Assembly (NCBI RefSeq): GCF_902497625.1
Contig: NZ_CABVGX010000012.1
Location: 54,355-118,354, forward strand
Source of the DNA: Pseudomonas fluorescens
Lineage (GTDB): Bacteria; Pseudomonadota; Gammaproteobacteria; Pseudomonadales; Pseudomonadaceae
Reading direction: 5' to 3'
Length of the DNA stretch: 64,000 nucleotides
Shown: positions 17,173 to 25,567 of the stretch, in pieces
How positions within the stretch are numbered: the stretch's first letter is position 1
Layout of the letters: each line of letters opens with the position of its first letter
The notes under the pieces: model-generated
Databases searched by the model: none
What the model was told of the DNA's origin: nothing
The model's input: only the letters and a program-made list of their open reading frames with translations
Program-made: the position numbers and the translations under genes

Positions 17173-17463
17173 GTGTCGTTACCGATCACCGCCCGGCAAC
17201 TGAACGCCTTGCGAGCACTGCAACGCATCGACCCCGATTTGGGTGAACTGGCCACCACGATTGCGCTGGCGTTCGATCCGTCGAGCATCGAGAACCCACA
17301 AATGGCGCGGCTAATCCTTGAAAAAACTTGTCGACGGATTGTCGCCGGTCAACCGGGGAGTCATGAAGCGATGATCCAGCATCTGGAGCGCTTCGGTGAC
17401 TTGGACTGTCTGTCACCTGAGCAGGTCAGTGACTTTACAGACCGGATCAGGAAGCATGCGTAA
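17173..17463 (+). CDS. small protein of unknown function (mobile-element type)
   Basis: A 96-aa protein beginning (V/M)SLPITARQLNALRALQRID and continuing RRIVAGQPGSHEAMIQHLERF. It is soluble and mostly helical. The GTG at 17173 was chosen because GGAGG stands seven bases upstream; an in-frame ATG at 17137 lacks a ribosome binding site. It ends two bases before the next gene, so the two are co-transcribed. Not recognised beyond resemblance to short proteins found in pseudomonad islands. Confidence 0.65.
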   Translation: MSLPITARQLNALRALQRIDPDLGELATTIALAFDPSSIENPQMARLILEKTCRRIVAGQPGSHEAMIQHLERFGDLDCLSPEQVSDFTDRIRKHA

Positions 17464-17465
17464 TC

Positions 17466-17704
17466 ATGCGCCAAGGTATCCACGAAGACGCGCTGCGCGC
17501 CATGCTCGAGGGCGGTGCGGTGCGCGATGTACTGGTCAATCGTCATGACGAGAAGTGGATGTTGGCCGTCCGTCTGGGCGGGGCCGGAAGTCGCTGGCTG
17601 CCCGTGCGCTCACGCCGCGAAGCGCTGCGCACCCGGGCGAGCCTGACGGCGGTGGGCGCTTTGCCGAGGCGGCAGGCATCCGGGTGTTCCAGGTAGAAGT
17701 TTAG
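17466..17704 (+). pseudogene. small protein, probably frameshifted near its 3' end
   Basis: The ATG frame reads GIHEDALRAMLEGGAVRDVL, then WMLAVRLG and SRWLPVRSRREALRTRASL, and then turns to non-protein-like text, stopping at 17696. Switching frame near 17640-17655 gives GRFAEAAGIRVFQVEV, a natural-looking beta-strand ending, with its stop at 17702-17704. A single-base indel in the GACGGCGGTGGGC tract would explain this. It starts two bases after the previous gene. The function is unknown. Sequencing error is an alternative explanation. Confidence 0.6.
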
Positions 17705-17725
17705 TCGGCAGATTTACAGCCGACT
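17703..17725. repeat. hairpin after the small gene pair
   Basis: AGTCGGC-N9-GCCGACT forms a perfect 7-bp stem starting at the stop codon of the frameshift-corrected frame. There is no T-run behind it, so it is at best a weak terminator or an RNA stability element. Confidence 0.5.
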
Positions 17726-17794
17726 GTCATCCGCCTGCTGGGCTCAAGGGAATGAACCGGTAAGTTCGCCTCATCCCCTGCAAGGAGCTCTTGC

Positions 17795-18016
17795 ATGACG
17801 AAGGACGCGGTATTCACGCATTGCGTGGCGCTTGATCGCAGTAAACTGCTCTGTGAGCGGCAAATTGGCTGGGCGGGGCGATGGAGCCTTATGGGAGATT
17901 TCGTGATCTGCACCCAGTGCCAGGCGACACAGTCGATCAGCCTGGCGCATGAACCCTTTGATCATTTGCCCGCTTGTGCGGCTGCCGGGTACGGTCTGCA
18001 CCCTGGCACGATCTAG
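17795..18016 (+). CDS. small zinc-ribbon-like protein of unknown function
   Basis: A 73-aa protein with a CTQC pair near residues 39-42 and a second histidine/cysteine cluster (HLPAC) near 57-61, a spacing that could bind one zinc ion; two further cysteines lie near residues 10 and 20. AAGGAG stands nine bases before the ATG. Likely an island-borne accessory gene; nothing indicates a specific function. Confidence 0.6.
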   Translation: MTKDAVFTHCVALDRSKLLCERQIGWAGRWSLMGDFVICTQCQATQSISLAHEPFDHLPACAAAGYGLHPGTI

Positions 18017-18536
18017 CCCGTCTGTTGAGCCAGCTTCCAGCCGTTACCCACTGAATCACTGCACTGACAGGATCCGTTTCTGTTGCAGGTCAACGTCCCG
18101 GCGGGTAGCTACGTCTGCGAGGCATTCGCTTTAAAACTTCATCAAGATCTTACTCATCCGCAACAGTCTGCCGGCCAAAAGCTGACAGTCGTGGCCGCAC
18201 TGTGACGCGCTGGCCCCAGTCGAGGCGGTGGGCATTCGATGCTTGAGCTCCACACGACATCCCCTGTCGGGACCGACAAAGACAACAAGAGTCTTGGCAA
18301 GCGCGTCTGCATTACAAACGTAAGCGTTCCGCCAACTCATCTTGCATGGCTGGGGTATTGCGCAGACTCGGCCTTTATCGGGGTATATGAATCCAAGCGA
18401 CATGTTAGTGAGTGTTGCCCTCATCGATGGTCAGATGCTCAGGAAATCCATGCACACCGACGCCAAATCGCTCAATAAGCACCGTCATGGCGAATTGCTT
18501 TTTTAGCGTTACACGATTTTGTGAAAGGCAAAGAAA

Positions 18537-18562
18537 AAGGGCTACTGGTGACAGTAGCCCTT
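18537..18562 (-). terminator. Rho-independent terminator-like hairpin
   Basis: A perfect 10-bp stem AAGGGCTACT / AGTAGCCCTT with loop GGTGAC. On the minus strand it is followed by a T-run (from AAAGAAAAA on the plus strand); on the plus strand it is followed by TTGATTTT, so it may work in both directions. Confidence 0.7.
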
Positions 18563-18991
18563 GATTTTAAGCATGAAATATTTTTGCACACTCTCATGCG
18601 GGGGTGTGGAGGTCTCACCCTACGCTGATGTCTAGATCATCCACGGGGTTCCTACGCCGGGTATATGCGACCATGACCGATTATGATCGACCGTTCGCGA
18701 AGCTACCTTTTACTGACGGGGAAGGTCTAAAGCTCGGTCTAAAGATATCCGCACCCACACCTTCTGTGTCTGACTCGTTATCGAGATGATTTTGCAACCA
18801 AAAGAATCGGCATGTTTCACGGTCATTATTTTCTGTTCCTTCTACATCGATACTACCAGAACTGGAGCATTTGCTCGGCCATCATTCGATCATGCAAAAA
18901 GGCACCCATATATGGACGACGATTACCCGAGCGATTAGACGGTATTAGGTATACACCCTGGTGAAGTCGTCCTACTATCGGCCGTAGGGCT

Positions 18992-19005
18992 TTGACATTG
19001 ATCGT
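18992..19005 (+). promoter_or_regulatory. degenerate FNR/DNR-type site upstream of the nitric oxide operon
   Basis: TTGACATTGATCGT matches the ANR/DNR consensus TTGAT-N4-ATCAA at seven of ten positions. It lies 79 bases before the first gene of the nor cluster. DNR is the usual NO-dependent activator of nor genes in Pseudomonas; no dnr gene lies in the window. The match is weak, so this is a candidate only. Confidence 0.35.
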
Positions 19006-19083
19006 AGAAAGTAGCCTGAATCGTTTCGGTTGTGGCCATAGGCCTGATCAGCGACTACCCTCCTATAACAATGGGATATAAAC

Positions 19084-19419
19084 GTGGCTTTAAAACATGC
19101 CAAATCGGCTGAGGTGGTCAGTCTGCTCAGCTCAGTCGACTCATCGCAGGCCCCGATCTCCCAAGCGCTCGTCAGCAGCCCAGAGATCGAGCTAATGCGT
19201 TTGATTCTGAAAGCTGGCAAAGAGCTTCCGCCTCACGCTGTCGCTGGTCCTATCACGCTTTACTGTCATCAGGGTTCGGTCGAAGTCCGGGCAGGTGGGG
19301 TCTGGCAGACGATGAGCGAAAGCGATCTGATGTACGTCGAAGGTGGGGCGGAGCATGCCTTGCACGCTCTTACCGACGCGATCGTTCTGGTGACTATCTT
19401 TCGACTGCCGGACCGATAG
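19084..19419 (+). CDS. cupin-domain protein heading the nor cluster
   Basis: A 111-aa protein starting at GTG 19084. The C-terminal two thirds form one cupin barrel: IELMRLILKAGKELPPHAVAG, then ITLYCHQGSVEVRAGG, then SDLMYVEGGAEHALHAL, with His residues in both cupin motifs that could hold a metal. Small cupins of this kind often accompany nitric oxide and denitrification genes, perhaps as sensors or nitrosative-stress proteins; no activity is established here. The 126-base gap to the next gene and the shared strand suggest it leads or neighbours the same transcription unit. Confidence 0.75.
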   Translation: MALKHAKSAEVVSLLSSVDSSQAPISQALVSSPEIELMRLILKAGKELPPHAVAGPITLYCHQGSVEVRAGGVWQTMSESDLMYVEGGAEHALHALTDAIVLVTIFRLPDR

Positions 19420-19545
19420 TCTATCTCCAACACGCGAACGATCAGCGCGGCACGGCACCGATACGGCCACTGCACTCACTTGTGCCTAATGAAAAGCGAC
19501 GCTTCGTCCATTCACCGCTAACCGCACTGAAATAGGAGATCTGCG

Positions 19546-19656
19546 TTGGAAAAGACTTTCAGAATTCTCAGTTTCGCGGTCATCGCGCTCATGCTTGTGG
19601 CCTCTGTCTATGCCGGCGCCATCGGCATCTATTACTGGACCGGTATCGGCGTGTAA
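19546..19656 (+). CDS. 36-aa single-pass membrane peptide preceding norC
   Basis: An ORF starting at TTG 19546, with AGGAG eight bases upstream. It encodes a peptide beginning MEKTFRIL, then one transmembrane helix (FAVIALMLVASVYAGAIGIY), ending YWTGIGV. It ends 20 bases before norC. Start signal, hydrophobic pattern and position argue for a real small subunit or assembly peptide of the nitric oxide reductase, comparable to the short subunits of haem-copper oxidases; this is inference. It resembles neither NorE nor NorF in size. Confidence 0.7.
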   Translation: MEKTFRILSFAVIALMLVASVYAGAIGIYYWTGIGV

Positions 19657-19676
19657 CACGTCTCTGAGAGCATCCC

Positions 19677-20546
19677 ATGAACAAACGCCAAACTCGCCTG
19701 TTCGCTGTGATCTCCACAGCCATCGCTGCTGTGGCTTTCCTGGGCATGACCTTGGACACCCACCGGCAATTCCCGGCACTGACACATTCCGAGAACATCA
19801 CGCCGGCCGTTACTCGCGGCAAGGATGTCTGGCATGAGAATAACTGCATCAACTGCCACACCATCTTTGGCGAAGGCGCCTATTACGCGCCGGATCTGAC
19901 AAAGATCTCTCAACATCGCGGCGCGCCGTACCTGACCGCGTTCCTGAAAGACCCGTCAAAATTCTATGATGAGAAACGGCATCGCCGGCTGATGCCCCAG
20001 CCAAATCTGAACGACCAGGAAATCTCGGACCTGATCGCCTTTTTCGACTGGGTCGCCAATGTCGACAACCAGGGCTGGCCACCGCGCCCAATCTTGGTAA
20101 CCGGGTCCTCTATTCCAGGCACTACTCTCACAGTCGCGCAGCAGGATGCTTCAGGTCCCGGCAGAACCACCGACCCCATGCCACCCGGCGCCCGTCCGGT
20201 CAGTGGTAGCGATGACCCGATAGCTCTTGGCGAAGCGCTGTTCGGCACCGCCACACCAGTCTGCAACGCCTGTCATTCGATCGCCCCCGGCGTGAACCTC
20301 GCCGGCCCGACACTGGCCGGGATTGCTACCCGCGCGCTAGAAACCATAGCCTCGCCGGAATATGCGGGGAGCGCCGACAGCGTGGAAGCCTATATCCGCG
20401 AGTCGATCACCAAGCCCAGTGCCTATCTGCACCCTGGCGAGATGTACTCAGCAGGCGGTACTTCATTCATGCCGAACAACTACGCCGAGTCTTTGACCGA
20501 CGAGCAGATCGACCAACTGGCCGCCTACCTGGCCACGTTCAAATAA
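19677..20546 (+). CDS. norC: nitric oxide reductase cytochrome c subunit NorC, with an extra C-terminal cytochrome c domain
   Basis: A 289-aa protein, about twice the usual NorC length (~146). An N-terminal anchor helix (residues 8-25) is followed by the NorC haem c domain with CINCH at 57-61 and axial Met in RLMPQPN (Met106). After a Pro/Gly-rich linker (about 140-185) comes a second haem c domain with CNACH at 196-200 and probable axial Met265 in SFMPNNY. NorC passes electrons from periplasmic donors to NorB; the second haem probably extends this wire as a built-in cytochrome c donor. It lies 58 bases upstream of norB. Confidence 0.92.
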   Translation: MNKRQTRLFAVISTAIAAVAFLGMTLDTHRQFPALTHSENITPAVTRGKDVWHENNCINCHTIFGEGAYYAPDLTKISQHRGAPYLTAFLKDPSKFYDEKRHRRLMPQPNLNDQEISDLIAFFDWVANVDNQGWPPRPILVTGSSIPGTTLTVAQQDASGPGRTTDPMPPGARPVSGSDDPIALGEALFGTATPVCNACHSIAPGVNLAGPTLAGIATRALETIASPEYAGSADSVEAYIRESITKPSAYLHPGEMYSAGGTSFMPNNYAESLTDEQIDQLAAYLATFK

Positions 20547-20604
20547 CAAGGTCGTGTTAGAGCTGTCGACGATTTGACCGGACATTATTTTTCAGGGGTG
20601 GGCA

Positions 20605-21981
20605 ATGCGTTATAAATCACAGTCGGTCGCTTACTGGTACTTTGCCATCGCAATGGTACTTTTTGGATTGCAACTGGTGTTCGGACTGCTCTCGGCAGCC
20701 AAGTACCTGGGTCCGGATCCGTTGCTAAACATCTTGCCATTTGACGTCACCAAGACGATTCATACCAACTTGCTGATCGTCTGGGTACTGACCGGCTTCA
20801 TGGGTGCAACCTACTGGATGGTGCCGGACGAATCACGCACTGAGCTGTACAGCACCAAACTCGCCTACATCCAGCTCGGTTTGTGGACAGTAATGGGTGT
20901 CACTGCCGTCATCGGTTATCTGTTCGGTTATGGCACCGGGAACAAACTGCTCGAGCAGCCGTTACCGCACAAGATCGTTATTGTTATCTGCATGCTGATC
21001 TTCCTCTACAACATCGGCATGACGATCAAGAAATCCGGCCGCTTCACCACCACCGAGGGCGTGTTACTGCTCGGCTTGGGTAGCGCGGCAGTGCTCTATC
21101 TGCCGGCCCTGCTGCATTACGAGAATTATGTGGTGTCGATCTACTACCGTTGGTGGACCATCCATCTCTGGGTCGAGGGCGTGTGGGAAATGATCCAGGG
21201 CGGCTTCCTTGCCTACTTGCTGATCCGTCTCTCCGGCGCCGATCGCGAGGTGATGGAAAAGTGGCTGTATGTGATCGTCGGCCTGGTTTTCATCGCCGGA
21301 ATTATCGGTACCGCGCACCACTATTATTGGATCGGCGTACCCACTTACTGGCTGCCGATCGGCGGCTTATTCAGCGCGCTGGAGCCAGTCGCACTGGTGG
21401 GCATGGCGATGTACGCCTACTACGCTATGCGCCGCTCCGGGCTTGCACACCCGAACAAACTGGCTCTGCACTGGACCATTGGGAGCGCGCTGTTCACGAT
21501 GTTCGGCGCCGGCCTGCTAGGCCTTGCGCATACCTTTCCCAGCGTCAACAAGTGGACTCACGGCACCCTGATCACCGCCATGCACGGACATGCGGCCTTC
21601 TACGGCGCATACGTGATGATCGTACTGGCGATGATCACCTACGCTATGCCCTCGATCACCCGCCGCGAGAATGTGGACGGCACTAACCTCGGCTACTGGG
21701 CGTTCTGGTTGCAGCTGGCCGGGATGTTTGGCATGACCCTGTCGTTCGGTACGGCGGGAATCGGCCAGGTCTACTTGGAGCGCATCCTCGGCATGGGTTA
21801 TCTCGATACCCAGCTGAAGATCCAGGTGCATTTCCTGATGCTGGTAGCGACTGGATCGCTCTTCGCCCTTGGCGTTGGCATGTTCATCTACGACTTCTTC
21901 CGCTTCCCGCCGCGCCTGAGTGTGGGCGACAGTGAACCGCTGCCGATAACCACCACTAGCGCCGCAAGGCCAGGCTTGTGA
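20605..21981 (+). CDS. norB: nitric oxide reductase catalytic subunit NorB
   Basis: A 458-aa, twelve-helix haem-copper-superfamily protein that reduces 2 NO to N2O in the cytoplasmic membrane. The known ligands are all visible: His53 and His329 for low-spin haem b, His327 for haem b3, and His187, His238 and His239 for the non-haem iron FeB. Glutamates E191 and E260 correspond to the conserved active-site glutamates of the P. aeruginosa enzyme. It lacks the N-terminal quinol-oxidising extension of qNOR, in keeping with a separate NorC. GGGGTGGG precedes the ATG. Its TGA overlaps the GTG start of norQ. Confidence 0.96.
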   Translation: MRYKSQSVAYWYFAIAMVLFGLQLVFGLLSAAKYLGPDPLLNILPFDVTKTIHTNLLIVWVLTGFMGATYWMVPDESRTELYSTKLAYIQLGLWTVMGVTAVIGYLFGYGTGNKLLEQPLPHKIVIVICMLIFLYNIGMTIKKSGRFTTTEGVLLLGLGSAAVLYLPALLHYENYVVSIYYRWWTIHLWVEGVWEMIQGGFLAYLLIRLSGADREVMEKWLYVIVGLVFIAGIIGTAHHYYWIGVPTYWLPIGGLFSALEPVALVGMAMYAYYAMRRSGLAHPNKLALHWTIGSALFTMFGAGLLGLAHTFPSVNKWTHGTLITAMHGHAAFYGAYVMIVLAMITYAMPSITRRENVDGTNLGYWAFWLQLAGMFGMTLSFGTAGIGQVYLERILGMGYLDTQLKIQVHFLMLVATGSLFALGVGMFIYDFFRFPPRLSVGDSEPLPITTTSAARPGL

Positions 21982-22802
21982 CCGATCTGCGAATGGCCGG
22001 CTCCGGACCGGTCGCCAAACACGCCGATGAAGCGCCCTGGTACGAAGCCAGCGGCGACGAAGTGATGATTTTCGAGCAATGCCACGCACGGCAGTTGGCC
22101 GTCATGCTCAAAGGCCCGACCGGCTGCGGCAAGACCCGTTTCGTAGAGCATATGGCTTGGCGCCTGGGCCGTCCGCTGGTGACCATTTCCTGCCACGACG
22201 ACATGACTGCCAGTGACCTGATCGGACGTTTTCTGATCGGTAACCAAGGTACCCGCTGGGTCGACGGGCCGCTGACCCGAGCGGTGCGCGAAGGCGCTAT
22301 CTGCTACCTGGACGAAGTGGTCGAGGCGCGCCAGGACACCATAGTCGTGCTCCACCCGCTCACTGACCACCGACGCATTCTGCCGCTGGACAAAACCGGC
22401 GAAACCCTCGAGGCTGCGGCCGGCTTCCAGCTGGTGGTCTCTTACAATCCTGGTTATCAGCGCATGCTCAAGGATCTCAAACCCAGCACCCGGCAACGCT
22501 TCGTCGCGTTGGATTTCGACTTTCCCTCCCCTGAGCGAGAGACACGCATCGTAATGCGCGAGAGCGGCGCCGACCACGCCATCGCCACCGCCCTCGTCTC
22601 GCTGTGCCAGCGGTTGCGCGCATTGCATGATCGTGGCCTCGCCGAAGTACCGAGCACTCGCTTGCTGATCGCCACCGCCCGTCTGATCGCCAGCGGCATC
22701 CCGGCGCGCGCAGCCTGCAACGCCGCGCTAATTTCGCCGCTGTCCGACGATGCCACACTGGTGGGCGCCATGCATGATCTGGTCGACATGACCTTCGTCT
22801 GA
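21978..22802 (+). CDS. norQ: NorQ/CbbQ-family AAA+ ATPase, nitric oxide reductase maturation
   Basis: A 274-aa MoxR/CbbQ-type AAA+ protein starting with GTG inside the end of norB. Walker A GPTGCGKT lies at 46-53, Walker B follows in AICYLDEVVEAR, and sensor 1 in LVVSYNPGYQ; the CbbQ C-terminal domain follows (STRLLIATARLIASG). With NorD it inserts the non-haem iron FeB into NorB. Its stop overlaps the norD ATG (TGATG), so norB, norQ and norD are translationally coupled. Confidence 0.93.
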   Translation: MTDLRMAGSGPVAKHADEAPWYEASGDEVMIFEQCHARQLAVMLKGPTGCGKTRFVEHMAWRLGRPLVTISCHDDMTASDLIGRFLIGNQGTRWVDGPLTRAVREGAICYLDEVVEARQDTIVVLHPLTDHRRILPLDKTGETLEAAAGFQLVVSYNPGYQRMLKDLKPSTRQRFVALDFDFPSPERETRIVMRESGADHAIATALVSLCQRLRALHDRGLAEVPSTRLLIATARLIASGIPARAACNAALISPLSDDATLVGAMHDLVDMTFV

Positions 22803-24832
22803 TGGCCGAAGCCGAAGACGTCATCAGCGACGTCGCCCGCCATGCCACCGTGTACGTACAACGGCTCTGGCAACGCCGACGCAACGCGCTCAATACGGCG
22901 AGACCCATCGCTCTGGAGGATGTGGCCGAGCGACTCGACCTGTTAACTCACGCGGTCTTCGGTTGCAGCTATCCGCTGCGCATCGCTCAGCCACCGGCGC
23001 CGCCGACACTGCTGGCCAAACTCTTTCAGCGTGTCGAACGCCCCTATCGACAAACCGCCGTGCCCGCCACCGACGGGGTGCGTATCTGGCTGCCTGCTCA
23101 TTTGGGCATCGCGGATTTTCAACAAGCGCTCCCGCGGTATCGCACCCTCGCTCTGCAACAGGCGATGCGTGCCTGGCGTGGCAGCGCCACGCTCCACGAC
23201 GCCTTGGATACACCGCTGCAACGCAGTCTTTATCTGCTGCTCGAAGCCTGGGCCGCAGACTTTCAGCTGCTTGAACGTCTGCCGGGTATCGCCGATGCCC
23301 TGAACGGATTGCGCCGGCAAGCCTTGAGCGAAAGGCCGGCGCTGAGTCAGTTCTCTCCATCCCGTCAGCCGTTGGAGCGCTTGCTTCGGCAAGTATTGCA
23401 GCAGCGCTGTGGCGAGCCCATCGCTGGATTGCATCCACCCGTCACACCCGACGACGCACTGATTCAGGCGCGCCACCTGGCAATCACGTTGGATGACGGA
23501 CAGCCATCGGCGCAGCCGGGCAAGCAACCCCTGCTGCTTGATCACTGGACGGGAGACCTGCGTTCGGCTCCCGACAGTCGCTCACACGACAATGACAACC
23601 GCAGCGAACCCGACCCCGCGCCAACCAACCCGCACGGCGCCCGCCTGTCACGCCGCCCCGAGGTGCGCGAAGCGGTGGAAGGCGAAGACGAGGAACAGCC
23701 GGATGGCATCTGGATGGTGCAACCCTCTCCTCCGCTGGAGCAGGCGGAAGATCCGATGGGCATGCAACGCCCCACCGACCGCGACGAGGCCACCCCGGCC
23801 GAGGAATACGCCGACTCTCTATCCGAGCTCAACGAAGCGCGCCTGGTGCGTACCCCGGGCAGTCCGAAGGAAGTTCTTGTTTCCGACGATCCGCCGGATG
23901 CCTGCAGCCTGCAAGCCGGCAACAAGTCGGAAAGCCATGCCGAACAGCTCAGTTATCCCGAATGGGACTACAAACGCGGCAGCTATCGCAACCCCGGCAC
24001 CACAGTTCATCTCTTGCCGGCCCCGTTGGGAACATCGCAGTGGGTCACGCAAACACTGGAAACCCATCGATCGATGCTCGACGCCATTCGCCGCCAATTC
24101 GAGATGCTGCGCGCCCGCCGGCTACGTCTGCGCCGCCAACTGGATGGCGACGAGTTGGATCTGGACGCCTATATCGACGCCTTGGGTGAAGCGCGTGCCG
24201 GCTTGGACATGCCCCAGGCCGTCTACCAATCGCAGCGCAGCGCACGTCGTGACATGGCCATCATGCTGCTAATCGACGCCAGCGGCTCCACCGACGGTTG
24301 GCTATCAAGTAACCGGCGCATCATCGACGTCGAGCGCGAAGCCCTGTTGCTGATGTGCATGGCGCTCGAAGGCTTGGACGAACGCTACAGCGTGCAGACC
24401 TTTTCCGGCGAAGGGCCGGGCATGGTGACGCTGCGCAGCATCAAGGCATTCGACGAGCACTACAGCGAGGAAATCGGCCAGCGCATCGCTGGGCTCGAAC
24501 CGGAACGCTACACCCGCGCCGGCGCCGCGATTCGTCACGCCAGCGGCCTGCTGATGAAGGAGCCGGCCACGCACCGGCTGCTGTTGCTGCTCTCCGATGG
24601 CAAACCTAATGATGTTGACGACTACGAAGGCCGTTACGGCGTCGAGGACATGCGCCAGGCCGTCAATGAAGCCAAGTTGCAGGGCATCTACCCCTTTTGC
24701 CTGACCATCGACCGCCAGGCCGCCAACTACCTGCCTAGAGTCTTCGGGGCCCAGCAATACGCCTTGCTGCCCAAACCGGAACTGCTGCCGGGCGTACTCC
24801 TAGAGTGGCTCAAACGACTGATATCGGCCTAA
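22802..24832 (+). CDS. norD: NorD, VWA-domain nitric oxide reductase activation protein
   Basis: A 676-aa protein. The N-terminal ~230 residues are helical. The middle (about 235-400) is acidic and disordered-looking (GEDEEQPDGIW and similar). The C-terminal von Willebrand A domain carries the MIDAS motif DASGS near residue 492, with further metal residues in RYTRAGAAIRHAS and LLLSDGKPNDVDD. It partners NorQ in activating NorB. It is slightly longer than typical NorD (~610-640 aa), mostly in the acidic linker. The ATG overlaps the norQ stop. Confidence 0.92.
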   Translation: MAEAEDVISDVARHATVYVQRLWQRRRNALNTARPIALEDVAERLDLLTHAVFGCSYPLRIAQPPAPPTLLAKLFQRVERPYRQTAVPATDGVRIWLPAHLGIADFQQALPRYRTLALQQAMRAWRGSATLHDALDTPLQRSLYLLLEAWAADFQLLERLPGIADALNGLRRQALSERPALSQFSPSRQPLERLLRQVLQQRCGEPIAGLHPPVTPDDALIQARHLAITLDDGQPSAQPGKQPLLLDHWTGDLRSAPDSRSHDNDNRSEPDPAPTNPHGARLSRRPEVREAVEGEDEEQPDGIWMVQPSPPLEQAEDPMGMQRPTDRDEATPAEEYADSLSELNEARLVRTPGSPKEVLVSDDPPDACSLQAGNKSESHAEQLSYPEWDYKRGSYRNPGTTVHLLPAPLGTSQWVTQTLETHRSMLDAIRRQFEMLRARRLRLRRQLDGDELDLDAYIDALGEARAGLDMPQAVYQSQRSARRDMAIMLLIDASGSTDGWLSSNRRIIDVEREALLLMCMALEGLDERYSVQTFSGEGPGMVTLRSIKAFDEHYSEEIGQRIAGLEPERYTRAGAAIRHASGLLMKEPATHRLLLLLSDGKPNDVDDYEGRYGVEDMRQAVNEAKLQGIYPFCLTIDRQAANYLPRVFGAQQYALLPKPELLPGVLLEWLKRLISA

Positions 24833-24859
24833 TCGACACCGTAACGCGAGGAAATATTT

Positions 24860-25567
24860 ATGCTCGAAATACAGGTGTATCGCTATAACGAAGAACAGGA
24901 CTCCACGCCCTACATGCAATCAATGTCGGTGGCCGATGAATTCCGCGGGCGGATGGTGCTGGATGTATTGGAGCATTTGCGCGAAACCGATCAGTCACTT
25001 GCTTACCGTCGCTCCTGCCGCGAGGGTGTTTGCGGCTCGGACGGCATGAACATCAACGGTAAGAATCGTCTGGCATGCATCACCCCGGTTTCGGAGGCAC
25101 TGGGCGGTTCAGACAAGCTGATCATCCGACCGTTGCCTGGAATGCCGGTGATTCGCGATCTGGTCGTGGATCAGAGTCTGTTCTTCAAACAGTACGAACG
25201 GGTCAAACCTTGGCTAATCAACGAAGAACCCGCGCCAAGTACTGAGCGCCTGCAATCTCCAGCAGAGCGTGCCCTGCTGGATGGCCTTTACGAATGTATC
25301 CTCTGCGGCTGCTGCTCCTCGCAGTGCCCTTCTTGGTGGTGGAACCCGGAGAAATTTATTGGCCCGGCGGGGCTGCTGCAGGCTTGGCGCTTCATCGTGG
25401 ATAGCCGCGACACCGCGGCGACCGAGCGGTTGTCGAATCTCGACGATCCATTTAGCGTGTTTCGCTGCAGAAGCATTGGCAATTGCAGTTGGGTTTGCCC
25501 GAAGGGTCTCAACCCCATGGGCGCGATCGGCCACATTCGTAGAGAACTCACCAGACAGGGCACTTGA
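24860..25567 (+). CDS. succinate dehydrogenase iron-sulfur subunit SdhB paralogue, orphan in the nor cluster
   Basis: A 235-aa, full-length SdhB/FrdB. The 2Fe-2S ligands are C53, C58, D61 and C73 (SCREGVCGSDG); the 4Fe-4S and 3Fe-4S ligands are C146, C149, C152, C156, C203, C209 and C213 (CILCGCC..C, CRSIGNCSWVCPKG). The Asp at 61 is normal for SdhB. No sdhA, sdhC or sdhD lies nearby, so this is an extra copy. It starts 27 bases after norD with AGGAAA ahead and probably belongs to the nor operon. A spare subunit for complex II with NO-damaged clusters, or a separate reductase chain, are both inferences. Confidence 0.9.
   Translation: MLEIQVYRYNEEQDSTPYMQSMSVADEFRGRMVLDVLEHLRETDQSLAYRRSCREGVCGSDGMNINGKNRLACITPVSEALGGSDKLIIRPLPGMPVIRDLVVDQSLFFKQYERVKPWLINEEPAPSTERLQSPAERALLDGLYECILCGCCSSQCPSWWWNPEKFIGPAGLLQAWRFIVDSRDTAATERLSNLDDPFSVFRCRSIGNCSWVCPKGLNPMGAIGHIRRELTRQGT

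Larger units (their letters stand above)
18017..19083. other. about 1 kb without a convincing gene
   Basis: Open frames occur on both strands (for example 18131-18424 minus and 18604-18789 plus), but none has a good ribosome binding site or a recognisable protein. The stretch contains a strong hairpin at 18537-18562 and, at its right end, a degenerate FNR/DNR-type site at 18992-19005. Gene decay at the junction between ICE cargo and the nitric oxide module is the likely explanation. Confidence 0.5.

Noticed and set aside
18604..18789. 60-aa open frame in the 18-19 kb gap
   Set aside because: No start signal and composition unlike protein; kept as intergenic.
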